Source of the DNA: an uncultured Collinsella sp.
Lineage (GTDB): Bacteria; Actinomycetota; Coriobacteriia; Coriobacteriales; Coriobacteriaceae
Length of the DNA stretch: 29,744 nucleotides
Assembly (NCBI GenBank): GCA_900759045.1
Contig: CAAETU010000033.1
Span: 1 to 29,744, forward strand
Direction: 5' to 3'
Shown: in pieces, positions 1 through 7,576 of the stretch
Layout: each line of letters begins with the position of its first letter
How positions within the stretch are numbered: the stretch's first letter is position 1
The notes under the pieces: generated by a model
Told to the model about the DNA's origin: nothing
Databases searched by the model: none
The model's input: the letters and a program-made list of their open reading frames with translations, nothing else
Program-made: the position numbers and the translations under genes

Positions 1-1986
1 ATAGAGTGTGCCTTCGCTCTCCGATGTGTCAGGACTCGCCGTTCGTTCCCACCAACAGGTGTCCTTGCCCTTCCACTGGCGAACCAACATCTCGTTCGTG
101 GTATACGGACTTATCTTGAGCTCGCGGAAGAGCTGATACTCCTTGCCCTCGCCGTTGTAGATGTCTGCCAGGTACTGAAAGTCCTCGACAAATGACTCGG
201 GCGGTTGCGCACCGCACAGCTCGACCATGGCGGGCAGCCAAAGGGTTGCGGGCAACTCGCTCAGACACGACGCGCTTCTGGTGGCGCCAACGTTATTCGA
301 GATCTTTTTGACAGATTTAATGAGTGCGCGCAACTCGTTGGGCAGCAGCTTAAGGCCGTCGCCGTCGAGCCATTCCCGCAGCTCGCAATCTGCCCAGCCG
401 GCGCTCGGCGGTTCAACCGCAGCGTTGCGCTCGGCAATACCCGCATCGAACATAAACGTCAGTCCGGCCTTGCCCGTACCGTCTAGAAGCTCGTCGTGGC
501 GGATGCCCACAAGCTGCGCGCCGACGTGCAGCCCGTTGGTGAGCCTCACGCGCTTGGTGCACGGATAGGGGATGTGCCCATCGGCATCGAGCAGATGGTA
601 GCGCTTTGCAATCTCGCGTGCCTCGCTACGGGTCTCGGCGGCCTTAATCTTGAGCGAAATCTCCTGCAGCTGATCCCAGGTGTAGTCGTCAAGTGAACCG
701 CGGATGCCGTCCAGGTAGTCGGGGATGCCAAAGCCATGGGTTGCCGCCCCGATAACGCCGAGCCCCGCAACGGCCGCGACAACGCCACCGATAATAAAGC
801 GGCGGCGGGTCATGGCGTCGTGCCGGGCCTGCTCCAGGATTTCTCGCGCGCGCTCGCCAGCGACGTCGACCTTAAGGTGCGTGCCAGAATCGATGTCAAT
901 CGCGGCCTCGTCTCCTGCGCCTTCGCGGCCCTCGGATTCGGCATCGGTGAGGTATGCCGAGAGCACCTCGAGCATCTGCTGTTCGGTGGGACGATCGCAC
1001 TGCTCGACTGAGATGCCTTTCATGATGATCTGGACGAGCGCTTCGTCGTCATTGCATCGCGGCTCGAGCGGTGCCGGCTTGGTCTTGGTCTTTATGAGGT
1101 AGAACGAGCCGGTTGCCGCGGCGCCCGTCGACTCAACATCGAACGGTTTGCGACCGCTGTAGAGCTGGTACAGAATGCTCGAAAGCGCGTAGACGTCGAT
1201 TGCGGGCGAGCGGCGAAGGGCCGCGATGCCTTCGATATCCTGCGTGAGCATCTCGGGCGCGGCGTATGCGGGCGTGGCAAAGCGCCAGATGTCGGCGCGC
1301 CGGGTGATCGTGTCATCGCCGAGGGCCATGGTCGCGGAGCCCATGTCGATGAGGCAGGGGTCAAAGGAGCAATCGACGATCTGCTGCTCGAGCGTTCGAC
1401 TGGTGGTACGGAACATAATGTTGGCGGGCGACAGGTCGCGATGGACGACCGGATTTACGAGTCCCTGGGTCATCAGGAGTGCGCGAAGCACGGCGTTTCC
1501 AACGGCGGCCACCATCTGGGTGGTTAGCCCGCCCGAGACATCGTGCGGAAGCAAGGGCAGCGCCTGCTTGAGCGAGGTGCCCTCGACCCACTCCATGAGG
1601 ATGAGCGGGTCGTCCTCGCACAATCCATAGCCATAGACGCGCGGAAATCCGCGCAGGTGCGAGACGGTGCACAGATGACGGTACTCCTCGAACAGCGCAG
1701 CGGTGTTGGCCAGGTGCGCAGCCGCTTGCTCGGCGGAGCGATCGGGGGCTTGGCCGGAAAGGATGGCGTTGTCCTTGAGCAGCTTGACGGCAAAGACCTC
1801 GCCGCTCGTGTTGGTCGCGCGCAGCACGTGCCCGATATTGCCGCCGTCGCGGTATGCCGTCTGAAGAATAAGCGTCATAAACCGTCGCTTGGCATCATCC
1901 TCGGCGCTGGGGTCGACTGCCACGGCGGTGTCGAACGTGTCGAGACGGATGAGTTTGTCGCCAGGGGCGGTGTTGGTGGTATCCAA
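1..1986 (-). CDS. Membrane Ser/Thr protein kinase with C-terminal DUF6273-like domain (partial, runs off left edge)
   Basis: The 662 codons seen encode an N-terminal Hanks-type kinase: ATP-binding Lys about residue 68 (AVKLLK), HRDLSPAN at 182-189, DMG in place of DFG at 214-216 and a following APE. A basic RRR run and a hydrophobic segment at about 392-412 look like one membrane span, placing the kinase in the cytosol. The part after about residue 480 (HVGAQLVGI, then GWADCELREWLDGD) resembles DUF6273, a presumably extracytoplasmic domain. The start is TTG at 1986: an in-frame TGA lies at 1998-1996, no ATG or GTG lies between, and AAGGA sits 6 bases upstream. It is a paralogue of the kinase at 4660-5907 and lies downstream of the FHA gene on the same strand. 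The C-terminus is missing because of the window edge. Confidence 0.9.
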   Translation of the reverse strand, partial: MDTTNTAPGDKLIRLDTFDTAVAVDPSAEDDAKRRFMTLILQTAYRDGGNIGHVLRATNTSGEVFAVKLLKDNAILSGQAPDRSAEQAAAHLANTAALFEEYRHLCTVSHLRGFPRVYGYGLCEDDPLILMEWVEGTSLKQALPLLPHDVSGGLTTQMVAAVGNAVLRALLMTQGLVNPVVHRDLSPANIMFRTTSRTLEQQIVDCSFDPCLIDMGSATMALGDDTITRRADIWRFATPAYAAPEMLTQDIEGIAALRRSPAIDVYALSSILYQLYSGRKPFDVESTGAAATGSFYLIKTKTKPAPLEPRCNDDEALVQIIMKGISVEQCDRPTEQQMLEVLSAYLTDAESEGREGAGDEAAIDIDSGTHLKVDVAGERAREILEQARHDAMTRRRFIIGGVVAAVAGLGVIGAATHGFGIPDYLDGIRGSLDDYTWDQLQEISLKIKAAETRSEAREIAKRYHLLDADGHIPYPCTKRVRLTNGLHVGAQLVGIRHDELLDGTGKAGLTFMFDAGIAERNAAVEPPSAGWADCELREWLDGDGLKLLPNELRALIKSVKKISNNVGATRSASCLSELPATLWLPAMVELCGAQPPESFVEDFQYLADIYNGEGKEYQLFRELKISPYTTNEMLVRQWKGKDTCWWERTASPDTSESEGTLY

Positions 1987-2089
1987 GACGTTCCTTCATT
2001 TGGTGGGGCCGCGTGCTCACGCCGAGAACGCGATTATCGATTAAAGCCCATGATAGACGTGTTCGCCGATAAGCTGACTCGTATTGCTA

Positions 2090-2110
2090 TTTATAGTGCA
2101 GCGCGCAACG
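2090..2110 (-). promoter_or_regulatory. Possible promoter of the first kinase, with a degenerate half palindrome
   Basis: In the 170-base gap between the FHA gene and the kinase, the minus strand reads TATAAA at 2095-2090, a good -10 match without a clear -35. Just upstream, 2110-2099 reads CGTTGCGCGCTG, which keeps one half of the TGTTGCGCAACA element found at other promoters here, but no -10 lies at the usual 19-base distance. The gap has no gene of its own. Confidence 0.3.
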
Positions 2111-2156
2111 TAAATGATATAAGACGAGTGACACCTGTTTCCCACGTCTCTACGCG

Positions 2157-3119
2157 CTAGTCCACAATAACGAGAAACGTTGTATAGAGACCCAAATGAA
2201 GTCTGTCACTGTTAGCGATTTCCACGGGGGGATAGACTTTGCCGGGCTCTCGTTGGTCACGGGGCGGCTCGATTACGGTATCGCCGTCGCCTGCACCCGA
2301 TTCGAGCACCGTGCCGTTGGTCGATCCAAGGCCCTGGGCGTACCAGCGCTCACCCTCAAGCCAAATGCGAAGATGCTCGCGCGATGCGTCGGCGCCCACA
2401 TCGGTGATGCTGGGCGAGGTTTTGGGCAAAGAACCAATCACGGTGCCGCGCGGATCGCGTGTGAGGGGATGGATTTGCATGTCGACGCAGTTGTCGGCAT
2501 GTGTCCTGAGCAGACCGAGGTTGGGGGCAACGGTGCGCGGCTGCTCCAGGCTGCCCATAAAGCCACGTCCGACGGTAGTTTCGGTGGTGCCAAAGTGCCC
2601 GCCCGTCTTGCTGTCGCAAAAGCGCTCGACGGTGGCCACGCCTTGAACGGGGTCGGCAAGTGCGCCCGTTGCCACAAAGAGCATCAAGAAGAGCGTGCTT
2701 TTTTCGCGGGGGCCGTGGTCATCGGAGCTGTTGATACGCCCCAAGGCATTGGCGTAGAGGCGGTCGTCGAGGTCATAATCGGCGAGAACCGACATCATGC
2801 CTTGGGCCGCCGGGCCGCTGTAATGCTCGGATATTTCCTGATAGGCGCGGTCGCCTCCGCCGAGCTTGTTACTAATGGCGGCGGCAAGGTTAAGCGTGGA
2901 GACGGTAAGGTCATTGTAGATACCTGGCGCACACTGATCGGGCTCGCGGTGGACGATGTAGCGAGTGAGGTACGAGCGGTTGGTAGAGCATTTGTCGAGC
3001 AGGGTACTGCCTGCATACGAATTGCCGTTAATGAGCATTCGCGCAATCTCGAGATGCTTGAGACCGCCGAACGATTGGATGTCGTTGTAGAGGACCGAGC
3101 ACGGTGTTTCCGCCGCCAT
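2157..3119 (-). CDS. FHA-domain protein with unknown N-terminal domain
   Basis: This 320-residue protein ends in a forkhead-associated domain (about residues 225-320): a TVIGSLP strand, the phosphothreonine-binding SREH loop and the STNGT loop are all visible. FHA domains bind phosphothreonine peptides, which fits the kinases around it. Residues 1-215 are soluble, mixed in character and not recognised. A GTTETTVG segment before the FHA domain resembles the threonine-rich phosphoacceptor stretch of GarA/FhaA proteins; that comparison is inference. I start it at ATG 3119, preceded by GGGGAGG; longer in-frame starts reach into the promoter of the divergent gene and lack a ribosome binding site. 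The kinase gene follows 170 bases downstream. Confidence 0.9.
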   Translation of the reverse strand: MAAETPCSVLYNDIQSFGGLKHLEIARMLINGNSYAGSTLLDKCSTNRSYLTRYIVHREPDQCAPGIYNDLTVSTLNLAAAISNKLGGGDRAYQEISEHYSGPAAQGMMSVLADYDLDDRLYANALGRINSSDDHGPREKSTLFLMLFVATGALADPVQGVATVERFCDSKTGGHFGTTETTVGRGFMGSLEQPRTVAPNLGLLRTHADNCVDMQIHPLTRDPRGTVIGSLPKTSPSITDVGADASREHLRIWLEGERWYAQGLGSTNGTVLESGAGDGDTVIEPPRDQREPGKVYPPVEIANSDRLHLGLYTTFLVIVD

Positions 3120-3173
3120 GGCTGCCTCCCCAGATAACTTTAATGACGTACTGCAAACATGATAGGAAATGGC

Positions 3174-3188
3174 TACGCTCAAAGCGTA
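3174..3188. promoter_or_regulatory. Small inverted repeat in the divergent FHA / zinc-ribbon intergenic region
   Basis: TACGCT and AGCGTA are separated by three bases, a perfect 6-bp dyad 55 bases from the FHA gene start. On the minus strand TATAAT at 3239-3234 is a candidate -10 for the FHA gene, although it overlaps the -10 (CATTAT, 3233-3238) of the opposite promoter. The dyad would then lie in the FHA leader. No function is shown. Confidence 0.3.
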
Positions 3189-3201
3189 CCGACTCGAAAA
3201 A

Positions 3202-3238
3202 TGTTGCGCAACGCTTTGCATAACTATTGAGACATTAT
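3202..3238 (+). promoter_or_regulatory. Palindrome-type promoter P1 of the zinc-ribbon membrane protein gene
   Basis: TGTTGCGCAACG (3202-3213; 11 of 12 matches to the perfect palindrome) is followed by 19 bases and CATTAT (3233-3238; 4 of 6 matches to TATAAT). The same spacing occurs at five other sites in the window. The predicted transcript start is about 55 bases before the ATG at 3300. Confidence 0.7.
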
Positions 3239-3299
3239 AGGGCAGATACGCCAAGTTGCAGGATGGCTGCAAACGACACATTTTGAGAGGTCGTGCCCT

Positions 3300-4544
3300 A
3301 TGGAATGTCCTTATTGCGGTGCATTGTTGCCCGATGACGCTAGTTTTTGCTCTGAGTGTGGATCGCCTCTTGCCGCGCCCTCGTCGACCGCGCCCGTTTC
3401 CGAAGATCCCTATACTACGCCCCAGACCGTGTCACAGAGCCCTGCCTTTTCTTGGCGCGACGGCGAGGCCGCTACGGCGGCAACGGTGGAGTTGCCTAAG
3501 GCGGATGCTGCCTCGAAAGCAGACGAGCAGCCGGTGGCGGCACCCGGCGCGTTTGAGCCCGCTGTGCCCGAATCCGATTCGGACGCCACGCGTGTAGTCG
3601 ATCCCTTGTCAGACTTTGGCACTACGATCGAGGACGTGGAAACTGAGCCTGCCTGCCATGCCGATTTTGGTTCTACGCCGCTCAGTGAGGAAGAGCAGCT
3701 CGAGCAGGACCGCGAGAGCCTCAAGACGGCCAAGGCCGAGTACAAGCTGGCACGCAAGCGCCTGGGCAAGTCGTATGCGCCCGCCATCGCCGCCGGCGTT
3801 ATTGTCGTTGCCGCCTTGTGCGCGGGAACCGGCTGGGCGGGCTACTCATATGGTTTGGCTCATCCGCAAAATACGGAGCAGATTCAAAAGCTCAAGAAGC
3901 AGCTTGAATCTTCCAAGGACGAACTCACAAAAACGCAAGACGAGCTCGATCAGACAAAGTCCGACCTTAAGGATGCTAAGGCGGAGCTCAAGACCGCAAG
4001 CAAGAACGGCGAGGACGCCAGCTCCGATGCCGAGGACTCCTCCACGACGGGCAATGCGACCTCGTCGACCACCACGACCTCTGGTAGCACAGCGAAGCTC
4101 AACATCGATAAGCCCACGAGCTTTGCCAACACCACGTGGCGCGGAGCACTTAAGGAGACGGGCAACTCTTGGGGCCATACTTGCTACGGCGCGAGCAAAA
4201 ACGACCTTGTGATTGTGTTTAAGAGCATCAGCGATTCCGGCGAAGTGGTTGCAGACATCTCGGCCACGCTGCATGCCCACGATACCTACAACGCCGAAAA
4301 AACCGTCGCGCAATCCGATGGTGACGACTATCGCACCTACACGGATGTCACCGGTTCGTTTGTTAGGAACAAGGGTTTTGAGTTTTCGCTTCCCGTCGAG
4401 GAGGACGGCTGCGACCTTACGGTTACGGGTGTACCTAAAAAGAAGAACGGCAAGTACTACCTGAATACCACAGTCGAATCGGGAGACGGCGCCGTTAATA
4501 TGGGAACGCGCATCACGGATTCCTTCGAGCTTATGATTTCCTAG
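3300..4544 (+). CDS. Zinc-ribbon, single-pass membrane protein with coiled coil and exported C-terminal domain
   Basis: The 414-residue product begins with a zinc ribbon (Cys3, Cys6, Cys17, Cys20), followed by an acidic, Thr/Ser-rich linker to about residue 150 with likely phosphoacceptor threonines (DATRVVD, FGTTIEDVE). One transmembrane helix lies at about 160-182, then a heptad-rich coiled coil (about 190-235), a Ser/Thr-rich spacer, and a beta-rich domain with few cysteines (about 275-414). The expected topology is zinc ribbon inside, last domain outside. The exported domain is not recognised. It is a single-gene unit with its own palindrome promoter and a strong terminator. A role as a sensor or kinase substrate is inferred from the linker and the kinase gene next door. 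Confidence 0.88.
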   Translation: MECPYCGALLPDDASFCSECGSPLAAPSSTAPVSEDPYTTPQTVSQSPAFSWRDGEAATAATVELPKADAASKADEQPVAAPGAFEPAVPESDSDATRVVDPLSDFGTTIEDVETEPACHADFGSTPLSEEEQLEQDRESLKTAKAEYKLARKRLGKSYAPAIAAGVIVVAALCAGTGWAGYSYGLAHPQNTEQIQKLKKQLESSKDELTKTQDELDQTKSDLKDAKAELKTASKNGEDASSDAEDSSTTGNATSSTTTTSGSTAKLNIDKPTSFANTTWRGALKETGNSWGHTCYGASKNDLVIVFKSISDSGEVVADISATLHAHDTYNAEKTVAQSDGDDYRTYTDVTGSFVRNKGFEFSLPVEEDGCDLTVTGVPKKKNGKYYLNTTVESGDGAVNMGTRITDSFELMIS

Positions 4545-4571
4545 TGTTGCCGGCGTTAGATGCATAGGGCG

Positions 4572-4620
4572 GCGGTGGCGGGCGCGGCTTTATTGAGAGT
4601 TGCGCCCGCCACCGCTTTTT
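4572..4620 (+). terminator. Rho-independent terminator of the zinc-ribbon gene
   Basis: A perfect 14-bp stem (4572-4585 with 4602-4615) with a 16-base loop is followed by TTTTT at 4616-4620, 27 bases after the stop codon. Confidence 0.93.
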
Positions 4621-4652
4621 GCAAATGGGTCTATTTACTGACTTGGTTTTTA

Positions 4653-4676
4653 CTGCCGGCTAAAGCATGCCGGCAG
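4653..4676 (-). other. Hairpin over the stop codon of kinase 2, no T tract
   Basis: CTGCCGGC (4653-4660) pairs with GCCGGCAG (4669-4676) around an 8-base loop. It includes part of the kinase stop codon (4660-4662). Neither side has a U run, so it may stabilise the mRNA end rather than terminate transcription. Confidence 0.35.
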
Positions 4677-5907
4677 ATGCGAGGACGAGTATAACCACGA
4701 TTGCTACCAGGGCAGCAATCACCATCGTGAGTGCCATCGTGCGTTGACGTTTGACGGCAAGGCGCGCGCGACGCATGGACTCGGCGCTGCGGACGGTCTC
4801 GGTGGATGGGGTTGGCCGAGACGCGGACTGCGCCTGTGCAACCGTGCGGGTGGGGACGGTGGCGTCCGTCCTCACGGTAGCGCTGCCGCGATCCGCTACG
4901 GGCCGGCGCTTTCGCGGGACACCCGTACGGGCGAAAGGCTCAAGGCGCGCCGCGAGTTCATTTGCCGAAGGGCGTGCGTCTTGCGAGACTGCCAAACAAG
5001 CCATAATCGCGTTGACCAAGCCCTGCTCGCGGGGAGTTGCGGGCGCAAGGGGTTGCGGCTGCACGGCGCGCTTGAGGCGCGCGTGGTCTCCAGAGCGCCT
5101 GAGCTCTGCCTCAAAGGGGGCGCGTCCGCAATAAAGCTCGTAGAGGATGCTTCCCAGCGCATAGATGTCGACGGCGGGATTGTCACGCGCACCGGGGTCG
5201 GCCTTAAACCGCTCCAGCATTTCGGGTGCCGCGTATGCCGGCGTGGCGCCGCGAAAAGCGTTGACGTCGACGGTAAAGGAAAAGTCCGGTTTAACGAGCT
5301 TGGCACTGCCCATATCGATCAGGCAGATGTCAAAATAGCCACTCGAGACCTGCTCCTCGAGCGGGATACGATCGTGACGCAGCATGATGTTGCGCATGGA
5401 GAGGTCGCGGTGAACAAAGGGCGTGTCGAGCGATTGCGTGGACAAGATGATCTTGAGCACGCTCAGACCCAGCGCGGCGACGATATCACCGGGGCAGGTT
5501 TCAGTGCCATCGCTCAGAGCTGGCCGTGCATCAAGAAGCGAGACGCCGTCAACCCACTCCATAAGCAGCGCCGGGGTTCCGTCTGCCGTGTAGCCAAAAC
5601 CATAGACATCGGGAAAACCCCTTAGGTTGGATACGACGGAGAGGGTGCGATATTCCTCTTCTAGGGTTTCCCGGTTGAGCTGTTCTTGCTCGGGCTGGGC
5701 ATCGGGGCGCGGCATCTTAAGCGCGAGCTCAAAAGCGCGATCGCCGCTCTGGACGCGGCGGACATAAGCGTTGCCGCCAAAGCCGCCCTTTTGCGGCGGA
5801 ACGAGAAGCGTGCAGAAGCGACGCCGTGCCGCAGCCTGCTCACGCTCGGAGAGCAGCGCTGGCGTATGAAATTTGACGAGTCGAACTTCTTCGTAGGATC
5901 CGGTCAT
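4660..5907 (-). CDS. Membrane-anchored Ser/Thr protein kinase
   Basis: A 415-residue Hanks-type kinase. Visible motifs: glycine-rich GGFGGNAYV (41-49), Lys64, HRDLSMRN (166-173), DMG (198-200), APE (227-229) and DIYALGSILYEL. A linker (about 330-385) rich in Arg, Thr and Ser contains SATVRTDATV and STETVRS, which echo the ETVTVRR repeats of the large kinase at 11899-15399 and could be phosphorylated. One transmembrane helix (about 392-412) ends the protein, so it is a tail-anchored cytosolic kinase without a sensor outside. It is a paralogue of the kinase at the left edge, sharing the LIDMGSA and ATPAYAAPEM segments. The ATG at 5907 has AAAGGA about 12 bases upstream, a rather long spacing. 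It is divergent from the long array and driven by its own palindrome promoter. Confidence 0.92.
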   Translation of the reverse strand: MTGSYEEVRLVKFHTPALLSEREQAAARRRFCTLLVPPQKGGFGGNAYVRRVQSGDRAFELALKMPRPDAQPEQEQLNRETLEEEYRTLSVVSNLRGFPDVYGFGYTADGTPALLMEWVDGVSLLDARPALSDGTETCPGDIVAALGLSVLKIILSTQSLDTPFVHRDLSMRNIMLRHDRIPLEEQVSSGYFDICLIDMGSAKLVKPDFSFTVDVNAFRGATPAYAAPEMLERFKADPGARDNPAVDIYALGSILYELYCGRAPFEAELRRSGDHARLKRAVQPQPLAPATPREQGLVNAIMACLAVSQDARPSANELAARLEPFARTGVPRKRRPVADRGSATVRTDATVPTRTVAQAQSASRPTPSTETVRSAESMRRARLAVKRQRTMALTMVIAALVAIVVILVLASAGML

Positions 5908-5936
5908 GGCGCGCTTTCATCCTTTCTTCCATTAGC

Positions 5937-5973
5937 AGGATATGCGCTAGCCGCTGCCTTCTGTTGCGCAACA
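5937..5973 (-). promoter_or_regulatory. Palindrome-type promoter P2 of kinase 2
   Basis: On the minus strand, a perfect TGTTGCGCAACA (5973-5962) is followed by 19 bases and TATCCT (5942-5937; 4 of 6 matches to TATAAT). The kinase start at 5907 is about 25 bases beyond the predicted transcript start. The base run after the palindrome (GAAGGCAGCG) resembles that of P4. Confidence 0.75.
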
Positions 5974-5996
5974 TCGACAAATCTGCCACTCGCCAA

Positions 5997-6033
5997 TGTT
6001 GCGCAACAGAATCGCGCAAAGCGGCGGTAGAAA
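5997..6033 (+). promoter_or_regulatory. Palindrome-type promoter P3 of the long signalling array
   Basis: A perfect TGTTGCGCAACA (5997-6008) is followed by 19 bases and TAGAAA (6028-6033; 4 of 6 matches to TATAAT). Its start lies 35 bases from that of P2, and the two promoters point away from each other. The first ATG of the array with a good ribosome binding site is at 6098. Confidence 0.75.
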
Positions 6034-6097
6034 TGAGGCAATAAAAACGCTTGATGACCGGGGTGGCCCCGTTATCCATGGAGAAGGGAACGTGATA

Positions 6098-7573
6098 ATG
6101 AGCGGCTCGGTGGGAGATAATTTTGTAGTCGCTGCCGGAATAGCCACTGCACCGCTGGCAATGCCATTGGCCCCTGCTGCAATTGTTGCCGGGGCAGCGG
6201 CGCTGCGCATTGAGGCGGAGCGCGCCGAGGCTGAAAGCGCCGTCAAGGACTACAGACATGGGCTTTTGGATATCAAGTCGCAGATACTCCTTGAGTTTCC
6301 CGATATGGATGAGTCGACACGCGCCGCGTTGGATAGCGTAATCGACGAATATTCGAGAAAAAACGTGACGGGACCGCTTGTGGGCGAAGAGATCGTCATG
6401 GGTCGAGGCACGGTGACGCGGATTCGAACTGAGTCGGCGTTGGCTCAGCTGGCGGCGACGCTTCACACTCTGATTCCGACGTTAACTTTCGATGCCCATA
6501 CCCATCGCAGGGCAGAGATGGGCCAGAGCCGTATCGATGCCGCGCAGACGTCCGAAAAGCTCAGGGCTCAGGGTCTCCTAAAGGCAATCGATTACGACGT
6601 TGCCCGCGACGGTTCCATCGACCTCGAGAAAGCGCTCTTGCATATTGCGGACACCGCCGCAAGCTCCTCGGCGGGTTCCTTTGAGGATGCAGCGCGCGCG
6701 TTTGAAGAGTGGGCGGCGCGCATTATCCCGCTTATGCAGGATGAGGTGCTCGATATGACGTTGCGAAATCGCCTAAGTGCAAAATTCGAGACCGCCCGTG
6801 CTTCGTTTAGCGCGCTTGGTCCGGATTCGAGTGAGGAACAGCGCCTTGCCGCCATGAAGATTCTCAAGGACTTCGAGCATGTGATGAAAAGCGCTCAGCA
6901 TGAGTCGAATGAGCTTCATGAGCAGTATGAGGAATACCGCCTGCGCGTTGATCTTCTTAATGAACGCTATCATCGTCCGACGGTGCTCAGGCGGCCTCAT
7001 GAGATTGAGGATTTGTACGCTGCCGTGGATGCCGCAGACGCCGCGCTTGCTTCGGCGGCTAAAGACGAATACATTGAGCGCTGCGTTAACGAGGTTATGG
7101 CCGAACACGGGGCTGACGTTGTCCGTTATGCGGTTATGGATGGGTCTGGCAAGCCGTGGCGCCTTATCTTCGACACGAACAAGCGCAAGGCGGTTGCCGT
7201 CCTTAAGGGATCGCACGAACAGCAGCTTGTGATGCGAGTTGTCGAGGCCGATCCATCCGAGTTTTCGGAAGATCCGGTTAATCCCACCGTCATCAAAGAT
7301 ATGAAAGCCCAAGACCAAGCGACGGTCGACAAAGTCGTTCAGGACCAAGTTGAGTTCTGCGATTTTTACCAGCAGTTTAAGGAAGACCTTAAAGAACGCG
7401 GCGTTGTTGTCGCGTCCGACGCCCCTGGCCATTTTGTTCGACCCGCTGATCCTCAGACCGCCGTCGAGATTCATCCGCACGATTACGTGCCGCCCACACC
7501 TTCCGCAGATGCGGAACGTCGTCTGCGTAATCGCCGTCAAGCAAGTCAGCTCAAGCAGAGGGAAATGAGGTAA
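6098..7573 (+). CDS. Unknown helical protein, first gene of the signalling array
   Basis: I do not recognise this 491-residue protein. Residues 9-35 are hydrophobic and Ala/Pro-rich (VVAAGIATAPLAMPLAPAAI) and could insert in or lie on the membrane. The rest is charged and largely helical, with likely coiled-coil stretches between about 230 and 330 (HESNELHEQYEEYRLRVDLL). A folded segment follows at about 345-420 (VVRYAVMDGSGKPWRLIFD), and the tail is basic (RRLRNRRQASQLKQREMR). The start is ATG 6098 because AAGGGA lies 8 bases upstream; an in-frame ATG at 5996 overlaps the palindrome of P3. Only three bases separate its stop from the zinc-finger/FHA gene, so they are surely cotranscribed. A structural or scaffold role is only a guess. 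Confidence 0.85.
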   Translation: MSGSVGDNFVVAAGIATAPLAMPLAPAAIVAGAAALRIEAERAEAESAVKDYRHGLLDIKSQILLEFPDMDESTRAALDSVIDEYSRKNVTGPLVGEEIVMGRGTVTRIRTESALAQLAATLHTLIPTLTFDAHTHRRAEMGQSRIDAAQTSEKLRAQGLLKAIDYDVARDGSIDLEKALLHIADTAASSSAGSFEDAARAFEEWAARIIPLMQDEVLDMTLRNRLSAKFETARASFSALGPDSSEEQRLAAMKILKDFEHVMKSAQHESNELHEQYEEYRLRVDLLNERYHRPTVLRRPHEIEDLYAAVDAADAALASAAKDEYIERCVNEVMAEHGADVVRYAVMDGSGKPWRLIFDTNKRKAVAVLKGSHEQQLVMRVVEADPSEFSEDPVNPTVIKDMKAQDQATVDKVVQDQVEFCDFYQQFKEDLKERGVVVASDAPGHFVRPADPQTAVEIHPHDYVPPTPSADAERRLRNRRQASQLKQREMR

Positions 7574-7576
7574 ACC

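Noticed and set aside
2196..3137. Long plus-strand open frame opposite the FHA gene
   Set aside because: The minus strand shows a complete FHA domain with start and ribosome binding site; the plus frame has no recognisable domain and is a shadow.
3204..3209. Reading TTGCGC within the palindrome as a plain -35 box
   Set aside because: The distance to the -10 is 23 bases in all six promoters, too long for a normal sigma-70 promoter, so the palindrome is better read as a regulator site.
3120..3281. N-terminal extension of the FHA protein
   Set aside because: It would run through the divergent promoter; ATG 3119 has GGGGAGG just upstream.
5996..6097. Earlier ATG of the 491-residue gene
   Set aside because: It overlaps the P3 palindrome and lies upstream of the -10 region and has no ribosome binding site; ATG 6098 follows AAGGGA.
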